Assembly (NCBI GenBank): GCA_002897675.1
Contig: BDSU01000039.1
Location: forward strand, 81,725-145,724
Length of the DNA stretch: 64,000 nt
Reading direction: 5' to 3'
Origin: a bacterium BMS3Abin02
Lineage (GTDB): Bacteria; Actinomycetota; Acidimicrobiia; Spongiisociales; UBA4744
Shown here: piece by piece, positions 53,063-61,140 of the stretch
How the letters are laid out: every line of letters starts with the position of its first letter
Numbering within the stretch: the first letter of the stretch is position 1
Program-made: the position numbers and the translations under genes
Notes under the pieces: model-generated
What the model was told of the DNA's origin: nothing
What the model saw: only the letters and a program-made list of their open reading frames with translations
Databases searched by the model: none

Positions 53063-54319
53063 ATGATCGACCCGGTGATCCTTCGTGAAGATCCAGATCG
53101 TCTCAGGCGCTCGCTTGTACGACGAGGCGTGGAGCTGAGTGTCGACGAACTCGTCGACCTCGATCGCCGCAAGCGGTCGTTGCGCGCCGAGGCGGAGCAG
53201 GCTCGCGCGAAACAGAAGGAGATAGGCAAAGAGATCTCTCGTCTCCAGGGGGAAGCGAAGCAGATTGCCATCAGCCAGGCGAAGGCACTCGCCGACGAGT
53301 ACCAGCGGCTGCTCGCCTTGGCCGACGAGGCGGACGAGCAATTCACCGAGTTGTGGGTGAAGGTCCCGAACCTGGCACACGACTCCGTGCCCGAGGGCTT
53401 CACCGACGAGGATGCCGTAGAAGTCAAGCGCTGGGGGAAGCCTCGCGACTTCGACTTCGACCCACTGGATCATCAGGCCTTGGGCGAGGCACTCGGATTG
53501 ATCGACGTCGAACGTGGGGTTCGCACGTCGGGCGCCCGGTTTGGATATCTCAAGGGTCAGGCGGTCCTGCTCGAGATGGGCCTCGTTCGCTGGGCCATGG
53601 ACCTCGCCGTCGCGGAGGGCTCGACCCTTATGGTGCCACCTGTGCTGGTTCGGGAGGAGGCGCTGTTCGGAACGGGGTTCTTCCCCGACGATTCGGAGCA
53701 GGTGTACGCCGTGGAGAAGGACCGCCTGTATCTTGTCGGGACGGCCGAAGTTCCTCTTGCCGCGTATCACGCCGACGAGATCCTCGATGAGGAGATGCTC
53801 CCGATTCGATACGCGGGTTTCTCGACGTGCTTCCGGCGCGAGGCGGGGACATACGGGAAAGACACGAGAGGGATCTTCCGGGTTCATCAGTTCGACAAAC
53901 TGGAGATGTTCTCCTTCTGTCACCCCGATGCCTCCTGGGAGGAGCACGAACGACTTCTCACATTCGAGGAACGGATCGTGCAGGGTCTCGAACTCCCGTA
54001 TCGCGTCGTCAACATCCCGGTCGGCGATCTCGGTGCGTCCGCGGCCAAGAAATATGACATCGAGGCCTGGTTCCCGTCGATGGGGCGGTATCGGGAAGTC
54101 ACCTCGTGTTCGAACACGACGGACTTCCAGTCACGGCGGCTGAAGATCCGTTTCCGATCCGAAGCGGGGAATCAACTGGTGCACACCCTCAACGGCACGG
54201 TCGTTGCGGTGGGACGAACCATCCTCGCGATTCTCGAGAACCATCAGCAGGCAGACGGAACGGTGAAGGTGCCTGCCGCGATCCGTCCATACGTGGGTTT
54301 CGACGTGATCGGGTCGTGA
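53063..54319 (+). CDS. serS: seryl-tRNA synthetase
   Basis: A 418-residue class-II synthetase. An N-terminal coiled-coil arm (about 30-100) reads the tRNA long arm; the catalytic part carries motif 2 (STCFRREAGTYGKDTRGIFRVHQFDKLE) and motif 3 (HTLNGTVVAVGRTILAILE). A TAGCAT box lies 7 bp before the ATG, so the transcript may be leaderless. Four tRNA-Ser genes lie within the next 7 kb. Confidence 0.97.
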   Translation: MIDPVILREDPDRLRRSLVRRGVELSVDELVDLDRRKRSLRAEAEQARAKQKEIGKEISRLQGEAKQIAISQAKALADEYQRLLALADEADEQFTELWVKVPNLAHDSVPEGFTDEDAVEVKRWGKPRDFDFDPLDHQALGEALGLIDVERGVRTSGARFGYLKGQAVLLEMGLVRWAMDLAVAEGSTLMVPPVLVREEALFGTGFFPDDSEQVYAVEKDRLYLVGTAEVPLAAYHADEILDEEMLPIRYAGFSTCFRREAGTYGKDTRGIFRVHQFDKLEMFSFCHPDASWEEHERLLTFEERIVQGLELPYRVVNIPVGDLGASAAKKYDIEAWFPSMGRYREVTSCSNTTDFQSRRLKIRFRSEAGNQLVHTLNGTVVAVGRTILAILENHQQADGTVKVPAAIRPYVGFDVIGS

Positions 54320-54936
54320 CCGACGAGATCTTCTCGCGGATCGCTGGACGGTACGACGTTCTCAATCGTGTGCTGTCGTTCGGTCGTGAGCAGGCATGGC
54401 GGCGCGGAGGTGCCCGCTATCTGCCGGACGGCCGTGTTCTCGACCTTGGGGCGGGCACGGGCGCCGCGATGCCCGTATTCGGAGACCGTCAGGTCGTGGC
54501 GGTCGACCCGGTATTGGAGATGCTGGCGCTGAATACGGCTCAGGCCAAAGTGGTGGCGGTGGGAGAGGCGCTGCCCTTCGGTGATGGGACCTTTGATGGA
54601 GTGTTCTCCGCCTATGTGTTTCGCAACTTGACGTCGGTCTCCGACACACTGCGGGAAGTGGCTCGCGTGCTGCGTCCCGGTGGAGTGCTCGTGGTGATCG
54701 GCCTGGGGCGGCCAAAGGGACGACGTTCGGCGACGATTCATCGTATGGGAACGTCGGTGGTCCTGCCTACGATCGGTGTGCTCGCCGGGGCCAGGGACGA
54801 GTACACGTATCTGCACCGCTCCCTGGACAAGCTGCCACCACCTGAAGAGTTGTTCTCCGAAAGCCCGCTGGACCTGGAACGGGTGTGGCGGATGGGACCG
54901 CTCGGATTCGTCTACGGCGCGGTGCTGAGGAAGTAG
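54316..54936 (+). CDS. UbiE/MenG-type methyltransferase (probable demethylmenaquinone methyltransferase)
   Basis: A 206-residue SAM methyltransferase. FSRIAGRYDVLNRVLSFGREQAWRR is the UbiE/COQ5 N-terminal signature, and VLDLGAGTG is SAM motif I. The short length and shared architecture suggest menaquinone methylation, but other UbiE-like substrates are possible. GTG 54316 is inside the serS stop (GTGA). Confidence 0.85.
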   Translation: MTDEIFSRIAGRYDVLNRVLSFGREQAWRRGGARYLPDGRVLDLGAGTGAAMPVFGDRQVVAVDPVLEMLALNTAQAKVVAVGEALPFGDGTFDGVFSAYVFRNLTSVSDTLREVARVLRPGGVLVVIGLGRPKGRRSATIHRMGTSVVLPTIGVLAGARDEYTYLHRSLDKLPPPEELFSESPLDLERVWRMGPLGFVYGAVLRK

Positions 54937-54960
54937 GCAGGGGGCATTAGGCGGCTGGGA

Positions 54961-55485
54961 TCAGAGATCGCTCTGGAGCAGACCGTACTCCAGCAGGTCG
55001 GTCACGCGCCCTTGCTTCACGATGGCGTCGCGTCGGCGGCCTTCGAGCCGGTAGCCGCACTTTTCCAGGACGCGTGCCGACGCCGGGTTCCATCCGAAGA
55101 CGGTTGCATACAGTCGGCTGACGTCAAAGGTGTCGAACAAGTAACGCGTGAATCGGCGCAGCGCGTCGGTCGCGATACCGCGTCCCCAGACGCCGGGGGT
55201 GAGCCAGTACCCGACGTTCGCAACGTGTCTCTGTTCACCCGATAGAAGGTGGGCGCCGATACCTCCGACGGGGGCCGAGTCCACGACGATGGTGAAGCTG
55301 AACGGCGGGTCCCCTTCTCGAGAGCATTTGGTGATCCAGTCTTCGGCGTCGTCGATCGTGTAGGGATGAGGGAAGATGTCAGTCATGTTGCGCCAGATGC
55401 GCCGGTCGTCGGCGAGTGTGGCAAGCGTGTCCCGATCGCCGCTCCGCCAGGGCCTCAGGGTGCAGGATCCTGCGTCGAGTTCCAT
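54961..55485 (-). CDS. GNAT acetyltransferase, RimJ/RimL type
   Basis: A 174-residue RimJ/RimL-like acetyltransferase: CTLRPWRSGDRDTLATLADD opening, YWLTPGVWGRGIATDALRRF acetyl-CoA loop and NPASARVLEKCGYRLEGRRRD, typical of N-terminal amino-acid or ribosomal-protein acetylation. TAATCT lies 6 bp before the ATG, so it may be leaderless. Convergent with the menG-like gene. Confidence 0.9.
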   Translation of the reverse strand: MELDAGSCTLRPWRSGDRDTLATLADDRRIWRNMTDIFPHPYTIDDAEDWITKCSREGDPPFSFTIVVDSAPVGGIGAHLLSGEQRHVANVGYWLTPGVWGRGIATDALRRFTRYLFDTFDVSRLYATVFGWNPASARVLEKCGYRLEGRRRDAIVKQGRVTDLLEYGLLQSDL

Positions 55486-55609
55486 CCGACCAGATTACCG
55501 GGCGCCACGATGTGCTCCCGTGTGGGCCGACACCGGTGAGCACAAAGGTGATCGTGCCCCTGCCGTCGACCGCCGGTCCCTCGGCGCTTTCCGGGTCGTT
55601 GGCTCCGGT

Positions 55610-55702
55610 CAGGCGACCCTGCGGCACCCAGGGCGGCCCGCTTAGGGCTGCTTCCTTCCGGACCTGACCCGGTTCACGGTGCCCTGCCGCGCAGGACCCA
55701 AC
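55610..55702 (-). ncRNA. ffs: signal recognition particle RNA (4.5S type)
   Basis: The minus strand contains the conserved SRP domain IV GGTCAGGTCCGG followed by AAGGAAGCAGCC, flanked by complementary arms (TCCTGCG with CGCAGGG, and CACC with GGTG). Size about 93 nt. Ends are estimated from the stem. It binds Ffh for cotranslational targeting of membrane proteins. Confidence 0.92.
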
Positions 55703-55974
55703 GTTCAACACCACGTGCCCGGTGCTGCCCGAAAGACAGATGGCCTCGGGCAGGGTATTCGGCCCCGCATGGAGAGGGTTTCGGGTTCAGGGCACCCCTA
55801 GCGCCCCACCTAGCACGATCACTAGGGATGCTAATCGAGTCTCGAGTGTGCTCGGCGCTGCAGGATGGCCTCCAATCGCGCGAGTACACGCTCATCGACC
55901 TTGGGTCGTTCCTCGTCGAGCCCACTTCACCCTGATGAGGAAGAAGAACGCGGCCTGTCGAGGCGGGCCTCCAG

Positions 55975-56065
55975 CGGAGGGAGAGGGATTCGAACCCTCG
56001 AGGGCGTGGTAGCGCCCTACGGCATTTCGAGTGCCGCGCACTAGGCCGGACTATGCGATCCCTCC
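55975..56065 (-). tRNA. tRNA-Ser(CGA)
   Basis: A 91-nt class-II tRNA on the minus strand: acceptor GGAGGGA/TCCCTCC, anticodon loop CTCGAAA (CGA), long variable arm, T-arm GGTTCGAATCC. No encoded CCA. The 268 bp between it and ffs hold no recognisable gene. Confidence 0.96.
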
Positions 56066-56123
56066 GGCAGCCGGAGATTGTACCGTTACGACACATGGTT
56101 CCATCCTCTGTGAGAATGAGCGC

Positions 56124-57326
56124 ATGATTCGCTCTGAAGCAGGACGGCTCCGTACGGTCATCGTCCATCGGCCAGGCCTCGAATTGGAGCGGCTGACTCC
56201 TTCGAACAAGGACGAGTTGCTCTTCGACGAGCTGATCTGGGTGGAGAAGGCCCAGGATGAACACGACGCCTTTGTTGCGACCCTGACCATCGCAGGGGTC
56301 GATGTCCTCTACCTGACGGGCCTCCTCGAAGCGGTCCTGACTGATGGCAACATCGCTGAAGCGTTCATTTCGGAGCAGATCGGCGATGACCTGTGCGGTC
56401 GGCGGCTGGCAGGCAGGGTGAGGGGATTCCTGGCCGACCTGGACACCGATGCCTTGGTGGACCATCTCATCGGGGGTGTGACCTTCGGAGACGTCGGGAA
56501 GGCCGATGGCCTGGTCGCCGCGTTGCATGGACCCGACGACTTCGTACTTGCCCCGATCCCCAACGCCGTATTCATGCGGGATTCTTCCGTGTGGGTCGGA
56601 AACGGGGTGATCTTGAGTCCGATGAATCGTATCGTCAGGCGGCGAGAGACTGCGTTGCTGAAACTCGTGTATCGGCATCATCCACGGTTTGCCGGGGCGC
56701 CGATCTGGTTCGGAGACCGGCCGGGGGACCACTTCCCCGCATCGGTCGAAGGTGGCGACATCCTCGTTGTGGGAGAGCGAGGTCTGGCGGTCGGCATATC
56801 GGAACGAACATCCCCGTCGGGGGCCGGCGCCATGATCGCCAGACTGTTCGAAGAGGACGTCGTGGATCGGGTCGTGGCGGTGGAGCTGCCACAGGGAAGA
56901 GCAACGATGCATCTCGACACGGTCGTAACCATGGTCGATGGCGAGACCGTCGTGATATACCCGAGGATCCTGGCCCGTGTTCGGTGTTTCAGAGTGACTC
57001 CAGGGCCGGACGGTTACCCGAAGGCCCGGGAGGTCGCCGGTCTGGCCGACGGGCTCGCATGGGCCGCGGGCATCTCCGGAATGCGAGTGATCGAACCGAC
57101 GCTGAGGAAGGCGGAGGCCGACCGTGAGCAGTGGAACGATGCCAACAACACTCTCGCGATTGCTCCGGGCGAGGTCGTCGCGTATGAGCGCAATGTGGTG
57201 ACCAACCGGATTCTCGAAGACGCAGGCGTGACCGTGCACCGCATTCCTTCCTATGAACTGCCACGAGGGAGGGGTGGACCAAGATGCATGACGTGTCCGG
57301 TGGACAGAGAACCCATGTCGGAGTGA
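56124..57326 (+). CDS. arcA: arginine deiminase
   Basis: A 400-residue guanidino-group hydrolase converting arginine to citrulline and ammonia. The nucleophilic Cys is in GRGGPRCMTCP at the C-terminus, and the substrate motifs FMRDSSVWVGNGV, VEGGDILVVGE and MHLDTVVTMVD are intact. The second position after the catalytic Cys is Thr-Cys rather than the usual Ser-Met. ATG 56124 starts the conserved protein. No arcB or arcC is adjacent, so the energy-yielding ADI pathway is not shown. Confidence 0.92.
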   Translation: MIRSEAGRLRTVIVHRPGLELERLTPSNKDELLFDELIWVEKAQDEHDAFVATLTIAGVDVLYLTGLLEAVLTDGNIAEAFISEQIGDDLCGRRLAGRVRGFLADLDTDALVDHLIGGVTFGDVGKADGLVAALHGPDDFVLAPIPNAVFMRDSSVWVGNGVILSPMNRIVRRRETALLKLVYRHHPRFAGAPIWFGDRPGDHFPASVEGGDILVVGERGLAVGISERTSPSGAGAMIARLFEEDVVDRVVAVELPQGRATMHLDTVVTMVDGETVVIYPRILARVRCFRVTPGPDGYPKAREVAGLADGLAWAAGISGMRVIEPTLRKAEADREQWNDANNTLAIAPGEVVAYERNVVTNRILEDAGVTVHRIPSYELPRGRGGPRCMTCPVDREPMSE

Positions 57327-57368
57327 GTGGGTGCTGAGATTGAACCACCGGGGAAGGAGAGGTGCGTC

Positions 57369-58286
57369 ATGCGCCGGGTGATGGTCGTGGTGCTCGCTCT
57401 GGTGGGAGCGAGTTGCGTGACAGGACCGACTGTTCTGTCGGCCACGACAACGATGGTTTCGAGATCGGTTCCACCCTCTGCGCCGCCCGAGCCGACCTCG
57501 TCGACCCCGCTCCAGCCGACTCCGACGAGTGTTCCTGACGACAGACACGTAACGGTCTATTTCCTGTTGGATGACGTGGGTGAGGTCAACCGCCCCGGTC
57601 CATCGCTCGTGCCTGTCGATCGGATCGCCTCGGATGACGGCCTCGCCTCGGCCTTGGATGTCCTGCTCGAGGGACCGATGGGGGAGGAACGTGAGGCGGT
57701 GCCTGCGATGAGTTCCGCGGTTCCGACCGGAACCGAGCTCCTCGGTGTCTCGGTTGTCGACGGAGTGGCCACGGTCGACCTGTCGGCAGGATTCGGGTTG
57801 GGTGGCGGGTCCTTCTCGGTGATGGGCAGGCTTGCTCAGGTTGTGTTCACCGCGACCAGATACGGGGATGTCGACTCGGTGACGTTCAGACTCGACGGTG
57901 AACCGGTCACCACTTTCTCTGGTGAGGGTCTCGACCTGGAGGGAGCGCAGACTCGGGCGGACTATCTGGATTTCGTCCCGACGATCTTCGTGGATCATCC
58001 CACCTACGGGGGCGTCTTGGGGAATCCCGCCCATCTCGAAGGGATGGCCGCCGTGTTCGAAGCAACGTTTCAAGCAGCAATCACGGACGCGGATGGACTG
58101 ATCATCGTGGAGCCGCCACATCTGATGACGACAAGCGGGGTGGGCTGGGGAACGTTCGACGCGGCGATCCCATATGACGTGGACGAAGCGCAGTGGGGAA
58201 GCCTGATCGTGTGGGAGGACTCCGCGCGAGACGGTTCCCAGATCGACGTTCGCGAGTACCCCGTGTGGCTTACATCCGCTCCGTAG
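57369..58286 (+). CDS. GerMN/Gmad2-domain lipoprotein
   Basis: A 305-residue probable lipoprotein: signal MRRVMVVVLALVGASC with a lipobox ending at Cys, a Pro/Thr-rich linker, a GerMN domain (about 65-180, VTVYFLLDD, GVSVVDGVATVDLSAGF) and a C-terminal Gmad2 Ig-like domain (about 210-300, AVFEATFQAAITDADG). GAAGGAGAGG precedes ATG 57369. GerMN domains occur in spore-germination and in non-sporulating actinobacterial envelope proteins such as LpqB. It binds an unknown envelope ligand. Starts 42 bp after arcA. Confidence 0.87.
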   Translation: MRRVMVVVLALVGASCVTGPTVLSATTTMVSRSVPPSAPPEPTSSTPLQPTPTSVPDDRHVTVYFLLDDVGEVNRPGPSLVPVDRIASDDGLASALDVLLEGPMGEEREAVPAMSSAVPTGTELLGVSVVDGVATVDLSAGFGLGGGSFSVMGRLAQVVFTATRYGDVDSVTFRLDGEPVTTFSGEGLDLEGAQTRADYLDFVPTIFVDHPTYGGVLGNPAHLEGMAAVFEATFQAAITDADGLIIVEPPHLMTTSGVGWGTFDAAIPYDVDEAQWGSLIVWEDSARDGSQIDVREYPVWLTSAP

Positions 58287-58513
58287 GAAGCTCGTCTTCT
58301 TCCCGGCGAGGCCATAGGGCCGGGCGTCGGGGGAGGTAGCGTCGGCCAAGGTTGGGGAGGGTACAGAAGACTGCCGACAACCAGAAGACCCGGTACTCGT
58401 GAGGGTCTTCTGGTCGATCTATCGGCGTCTGCTTCCGCCCCGAGATCTTGGCGCACTGCCAGTAGCGATGCCCGATATGGCATACGTGAGTTCGCGAGCG
58501 AAGCGGGCCCCGG

Positions 58514-58972
58514 TCAGCGGCGTGAGCGGAAGAATCCTGACAGCAAGGCTGCACTCTCATCGGCCATGACTCCCGCCACGAGTTCGCATCGATGGTTGAG
58601 GCGGGCATCCTGAGGGATGTTGTAGAGGCTCCATGCCGCTCCTGCCTTCGCGTCGGGGGCGCCGTAGACGATACGGTCGAGTCTGGCCCACACAGCGGCG
58701 CCGGCGCACATCGGACACGGTTCCATCGTCACGACGAGCGTGTACCCGTTCAGACGCCAGTCGCCCAGCTCCCGTGCCACCGCCGAGATGACCAGCATCT
58801 CGGCGTGGGCGGTCGGATCGGATCGCTGAACCGTGTGGTTGTGGTTCGCGGCGACGATTTCGCCTGCCGAGTCGATGATGACTGCTCCGACCGGGACGTC
58901 ACCATGCACCGTTGCCTTGGAGGCTTCCGAGAGGGCGGCCTGCATCGCCGTGTCGAATTCCGTGTGGCTCAT
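58514..58972 (-). CDS. tadA: tRNA-specific adenosine-34 deaminase
   Basis: A 152-residue zinc deaminase. HAE is in PTAHAEMLVIS with the catalytic Glu, and PCPMCAGA supplies the zinc Cys pair. It makes inosine at the wobble base of tRNA-Arg(ACG), whose gene is at 62976. ATG 58972 starts the conserved protein; ATG 58975 is adjacent. Confidence 0.94.
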   Translation of the reverse strand: MSHTEFDTAMQAALSEASKATVHGDVPVGAVIIDSAGEIVAANHNHTVQRSDPTAHAEMLVISAVARELGDWRLNGYTLVVTMEPCPMCAGAAVWARLDRIVYGAPDAKAGAAWSLYNIPQDARLNHRCELVAGVMADESAALLSGFFRSRR

Positions 58973-58995
58973 CATCCCTACACTATGGGAACTCC

Positions 58996-59086
58996 GGAGG
59001 GATCGCATAGTCTGGCCTAGTGCGCACGCCTGGAAAGCGTGTAGGGGGTTCACGCTCCCTCGAGGGTTCAAATCCCTCTCCCTCCG
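58996..59086 (+). tRNA. tRNA-Ser(GGA)
   Basis: A 91-nt class-II tRNA: acceptor GGAGGGA/TCCCTCC, anticodon loop CTGGAAA (GGA), long variable arm, T-arm GGTTCAAATCC. Very similar to tRNA-Ser(CGA) at 55975 in acceptor and D-arm. No encoded CCA. Confidence 0.96.
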
Positions 59087-59153
59087 CAAAGAAGCCAGGC
59101 GGTCGCCTCGTGCCTAGTACTTTGTACGAAGGCGGTGGCATCACCGCCTCGTT

Positions 59154-59242
59154 GGAGGGATGGCCGAGTGGTCGAAGGCGGCAGTCTTGAAAACTGCTGG
59201 GCTCCAATCGGGGTCCCGTGGGTTCGAATCCCACTCCCTCCG
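59154..59242 (+). tRNA. tRNA-Ser(TGA)
   Basis: An 89-nt class-II tRNA: acceptor GGAGGGA/TCCCTCC, anticodon loop CTTGAAA (TGA), long variable arm, T-arm GGTTCGAATCC. 67 bp after tRNA-Ser(GGA). Confidence 0.96.
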
Positions 59243-59265
59243 CGACTGACGAGAGCGGAGCCGAG

Positions 59266-59562
59266 ATGATCATGCGTATGTGGCGTGGCTGGACCCGACC
59301 CGCGGATCGGGAGGCGTACGCCGAGTACATCTTGGGGAGCGGCATCGTCGAGTACAAGGCGACCCCGGGCAACAAGGGCGCCTATCTGGTGAGCCGGCCT
59401 GACGGTGACCGAGTGGAGTTCCTGACCGTCAGCTTCTGGGACTCGTACGACGCCATCCGGGCGTTCGCCGGGCCTGACATCGACCAGGCCGTGTTCTATC
59501 CCGAGGACGACCGCTACCTCGTCGACCGGGAGACGACGGTCACGCACTTCACCGTGCACTGA
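59266..59562 (+). CDS. antibiotic-biosynthesis-monooxygenase-like (dimeric alpha/beta barrel) protein
   Basis: A 98-residue protein in the dimeric ferredoxin-like barrel group: MWRGWTRPADREAYAEYIL opening, GNKGAYLVSRPDGDRVEFLTVSFWDSYDAIRAFAG core, then HFTVH. Such proteins often lack a defined substrate. It lies 24 bp after tRNA-Ser(TGA). Function unknown. Confidence 0.8.
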   Translation: MIMRMWRGWTRPADREAYAEYILGSGIVEYKATPGNKGAYLVSRPDGDRVEFLTVSFWDSYDAIRAFAGPDIDQAVFYPEDDRYLVDRETTVTHFTVH

Positions 59563-59568
59563 TCGGGT

Positions 59569-60705
59569 CTATCGAACTGCCTCAGTAAGGCGCCGCGCCG
59601 CCTCTTCGATGGTCTCGGTCGGCGCCGCAATCGTCATCCTGGCGAACCCGGCACCCTCCCTTCCGAACCAGTGGCCCGGGCTCAGAGCGAGTCCGGCACC
59701 GGTGATCCACCCGGCGAGCTCCGGCACATCGAGACCGAGTGCCCGGAAATCGAGCCAGGCAAGATACGTCGCCTCCGGTTGGATGAGCCGGATGTCGTCG
59801 GGCAACTCTCGAGCGAGTAGCTCGAAGTTCTCACCGACGAGTTCGAGGAGTTCATCGACCCAGGGTCCCGCGGTGCGGTACGCGGTCTCGAAGGCGACCG
59901 TGGCGAACACGTTGTTCCGGGTGAGGTGGAACCGGGAGCTGTGTCGTCGGAATCGGTCCGACAGATCCCGATCGTCGGTGATGAGCAGCGTGTCGCAGAT
60001 ACCGGCGAGCCCGAAGGTCTTGATAGGGCCGTGCGTGGCCGCCCAGGACACGCCGGTTCCGGCGGCGGACACAGCGAAGGGCGTGAACCGGCTCTCCCCG
60101 AGCACCAGGTCGGCGTGGATCTCGTCGGCGATGACGACTACATCATTGGTGGCGCAGATCTCGGCGATGGATCGGAGTTCGGATTCCGTCCAGAGCCGTC
60201 CGACCGGGTTGTGCGGGTTGCAGAGGATGAGCAGCTTCGCATTCGGGTCGGCGGCCTTCGCTGCGAGGTCGTCGAGGTCCGTCCGATAGCGGCCGTCGTC
60301 GAGCGCGAGTGGGTTGCGAACGACCTGGCGGCCGGCGGACACGACGAGCGGTTTGAAGTCGGTGAACACCGGTGGCTGCAGGATCACGCCATTTCCCGGT
60401 TCGGTGAGCATGTCGATGAGCACACCGATGGAGGTGCCGACGCTCGGGCTGACCGATGTGGCGAGGTCGGCGCCGTCCCAGCCGTGGCGGGCACTCATCC
60501 AATCCCAGAAGGCACCGATGACACTGTCAGGTCTGGTCTCATATCCGTACCAGCCGACACGTGCCCGGTCTTCCATGGCGGCGACAATGTCTGGGGAGAG
60601 GGGAAGGTACGGTTCGGCGATCCAGAGTGGAAGCAGGTCGTCGGCCGTCCCGAAGAGTTGGGCGAGTCGTCGAGGGTTCGAGGTCAGTGCCCGTTCGGTC
60701 ATCAT
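59569..60705 (-). CDS. MalY/PatB-type PLP aminotransferase (probable cystathionine beta-lyase)
   Basis: A 378-residue fold-type-I PLP enzyme. CNPHNPVGR, VVIADEIHADLVLG and the Schiff-base Lys in GPIKTFGLAGI mark the PatB/MalY group. PatB proteins act as C-S lyases. GGAGGG lies 7 bases before ATG 60705. Its 3' end is 6 bp from the ABM-like gene on the other strand. Confidence 0.9.
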   Translation of the reverse strand: MMTERALTSNPRRLAQLFGTADDLLPLWIAEPYLPLSPDIVAAMEDRARVGWYGYETRPDSVIGAFWDWMSARHGWDGADLATSVSPSVGTSIGVLIDMLTEPGNGVILQPPVFTDFKPLVVSAGRQVVRNPLALDDGRYRTDLDDLAAKAADPNAKLLILCNPHNPVGRLWTESELRSIAEICATNDVVVIADEIHADLVLGESRFTPFAVSAAGTGVSWAATHGPIKTFGLAGICDTLLITDDRDLSDRFRRHSSRFHLTRNNVFATVAFETAYRTAGPWVDELLELVGENFELLARELPDDIRLIQPEATYLAWLDFRALGLDVPELAGWITGAGLALSPGHWFGREGAGFARMTIAAPTETIEEAARRLTEAVR

Positions 60706-61023
60706 CGGCGTGCCCTCCGGTTCGTTATGTCGGCCTCCGCCGATAGCGTCTTCGTACGATACCGTAGGCGCATGGAACCGCGTTGGTTGGATGACTTCTC
60801 GGAGGTGACGCCGCGTTTCGGCAGGGCGGTGCGGATCATCGCGCTCGTCCTGGTCATCGCCTTGATCCTGCTGCTGGTCGTCTCGGCCGTGATCCGGGTG
60901 TCACGCCCATCGCCGCCGACGACACGGCCAGGGATCGTGGCGAGCACGTCCATCTCCGCCGGTCCGGTGTGGGTTTCCAACCAGGTACAGTTACCCGTAC
61001 GTCCGGCATGGCCGGGCGAACCC

Positions 61024-61117
<94 letters not shown>

Positions 61118-61120
61118 AAA

Positions 61121-61136
61121 CCCGGCTTCTGCCGGG
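61121..61136 (+). terminator. terminator hairpin after tRNA-Ser(GCT)
   Basis: CCCGGC-TTCT-GCCGGG (6-bp stem) followed by CTTCTC, placed 8 bp after the tRNA and just before the convergent phosphohexomutase stop. Confidence 0.75.
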
Positions 61137-61140
61137 CTTC

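Noticed and set aside
55840..55935. Minus-strand peptide DEERPKVDERVLARLEAILQ, protein-like, between ffs and tRNA-Ser(CGA)
   Set aside because: Only about 30 codons, closed upstream by a stop and lacking a start codon; at most a remnant.
55674..58349. An 890-codon minus-strand frame across ffs, tRNA-Ser, arcA and the GerMN gene
   Set aside because: It runs antisense through an RNA gene, a tRNA and two well-supported proteins; composition is that of a shadow frame.
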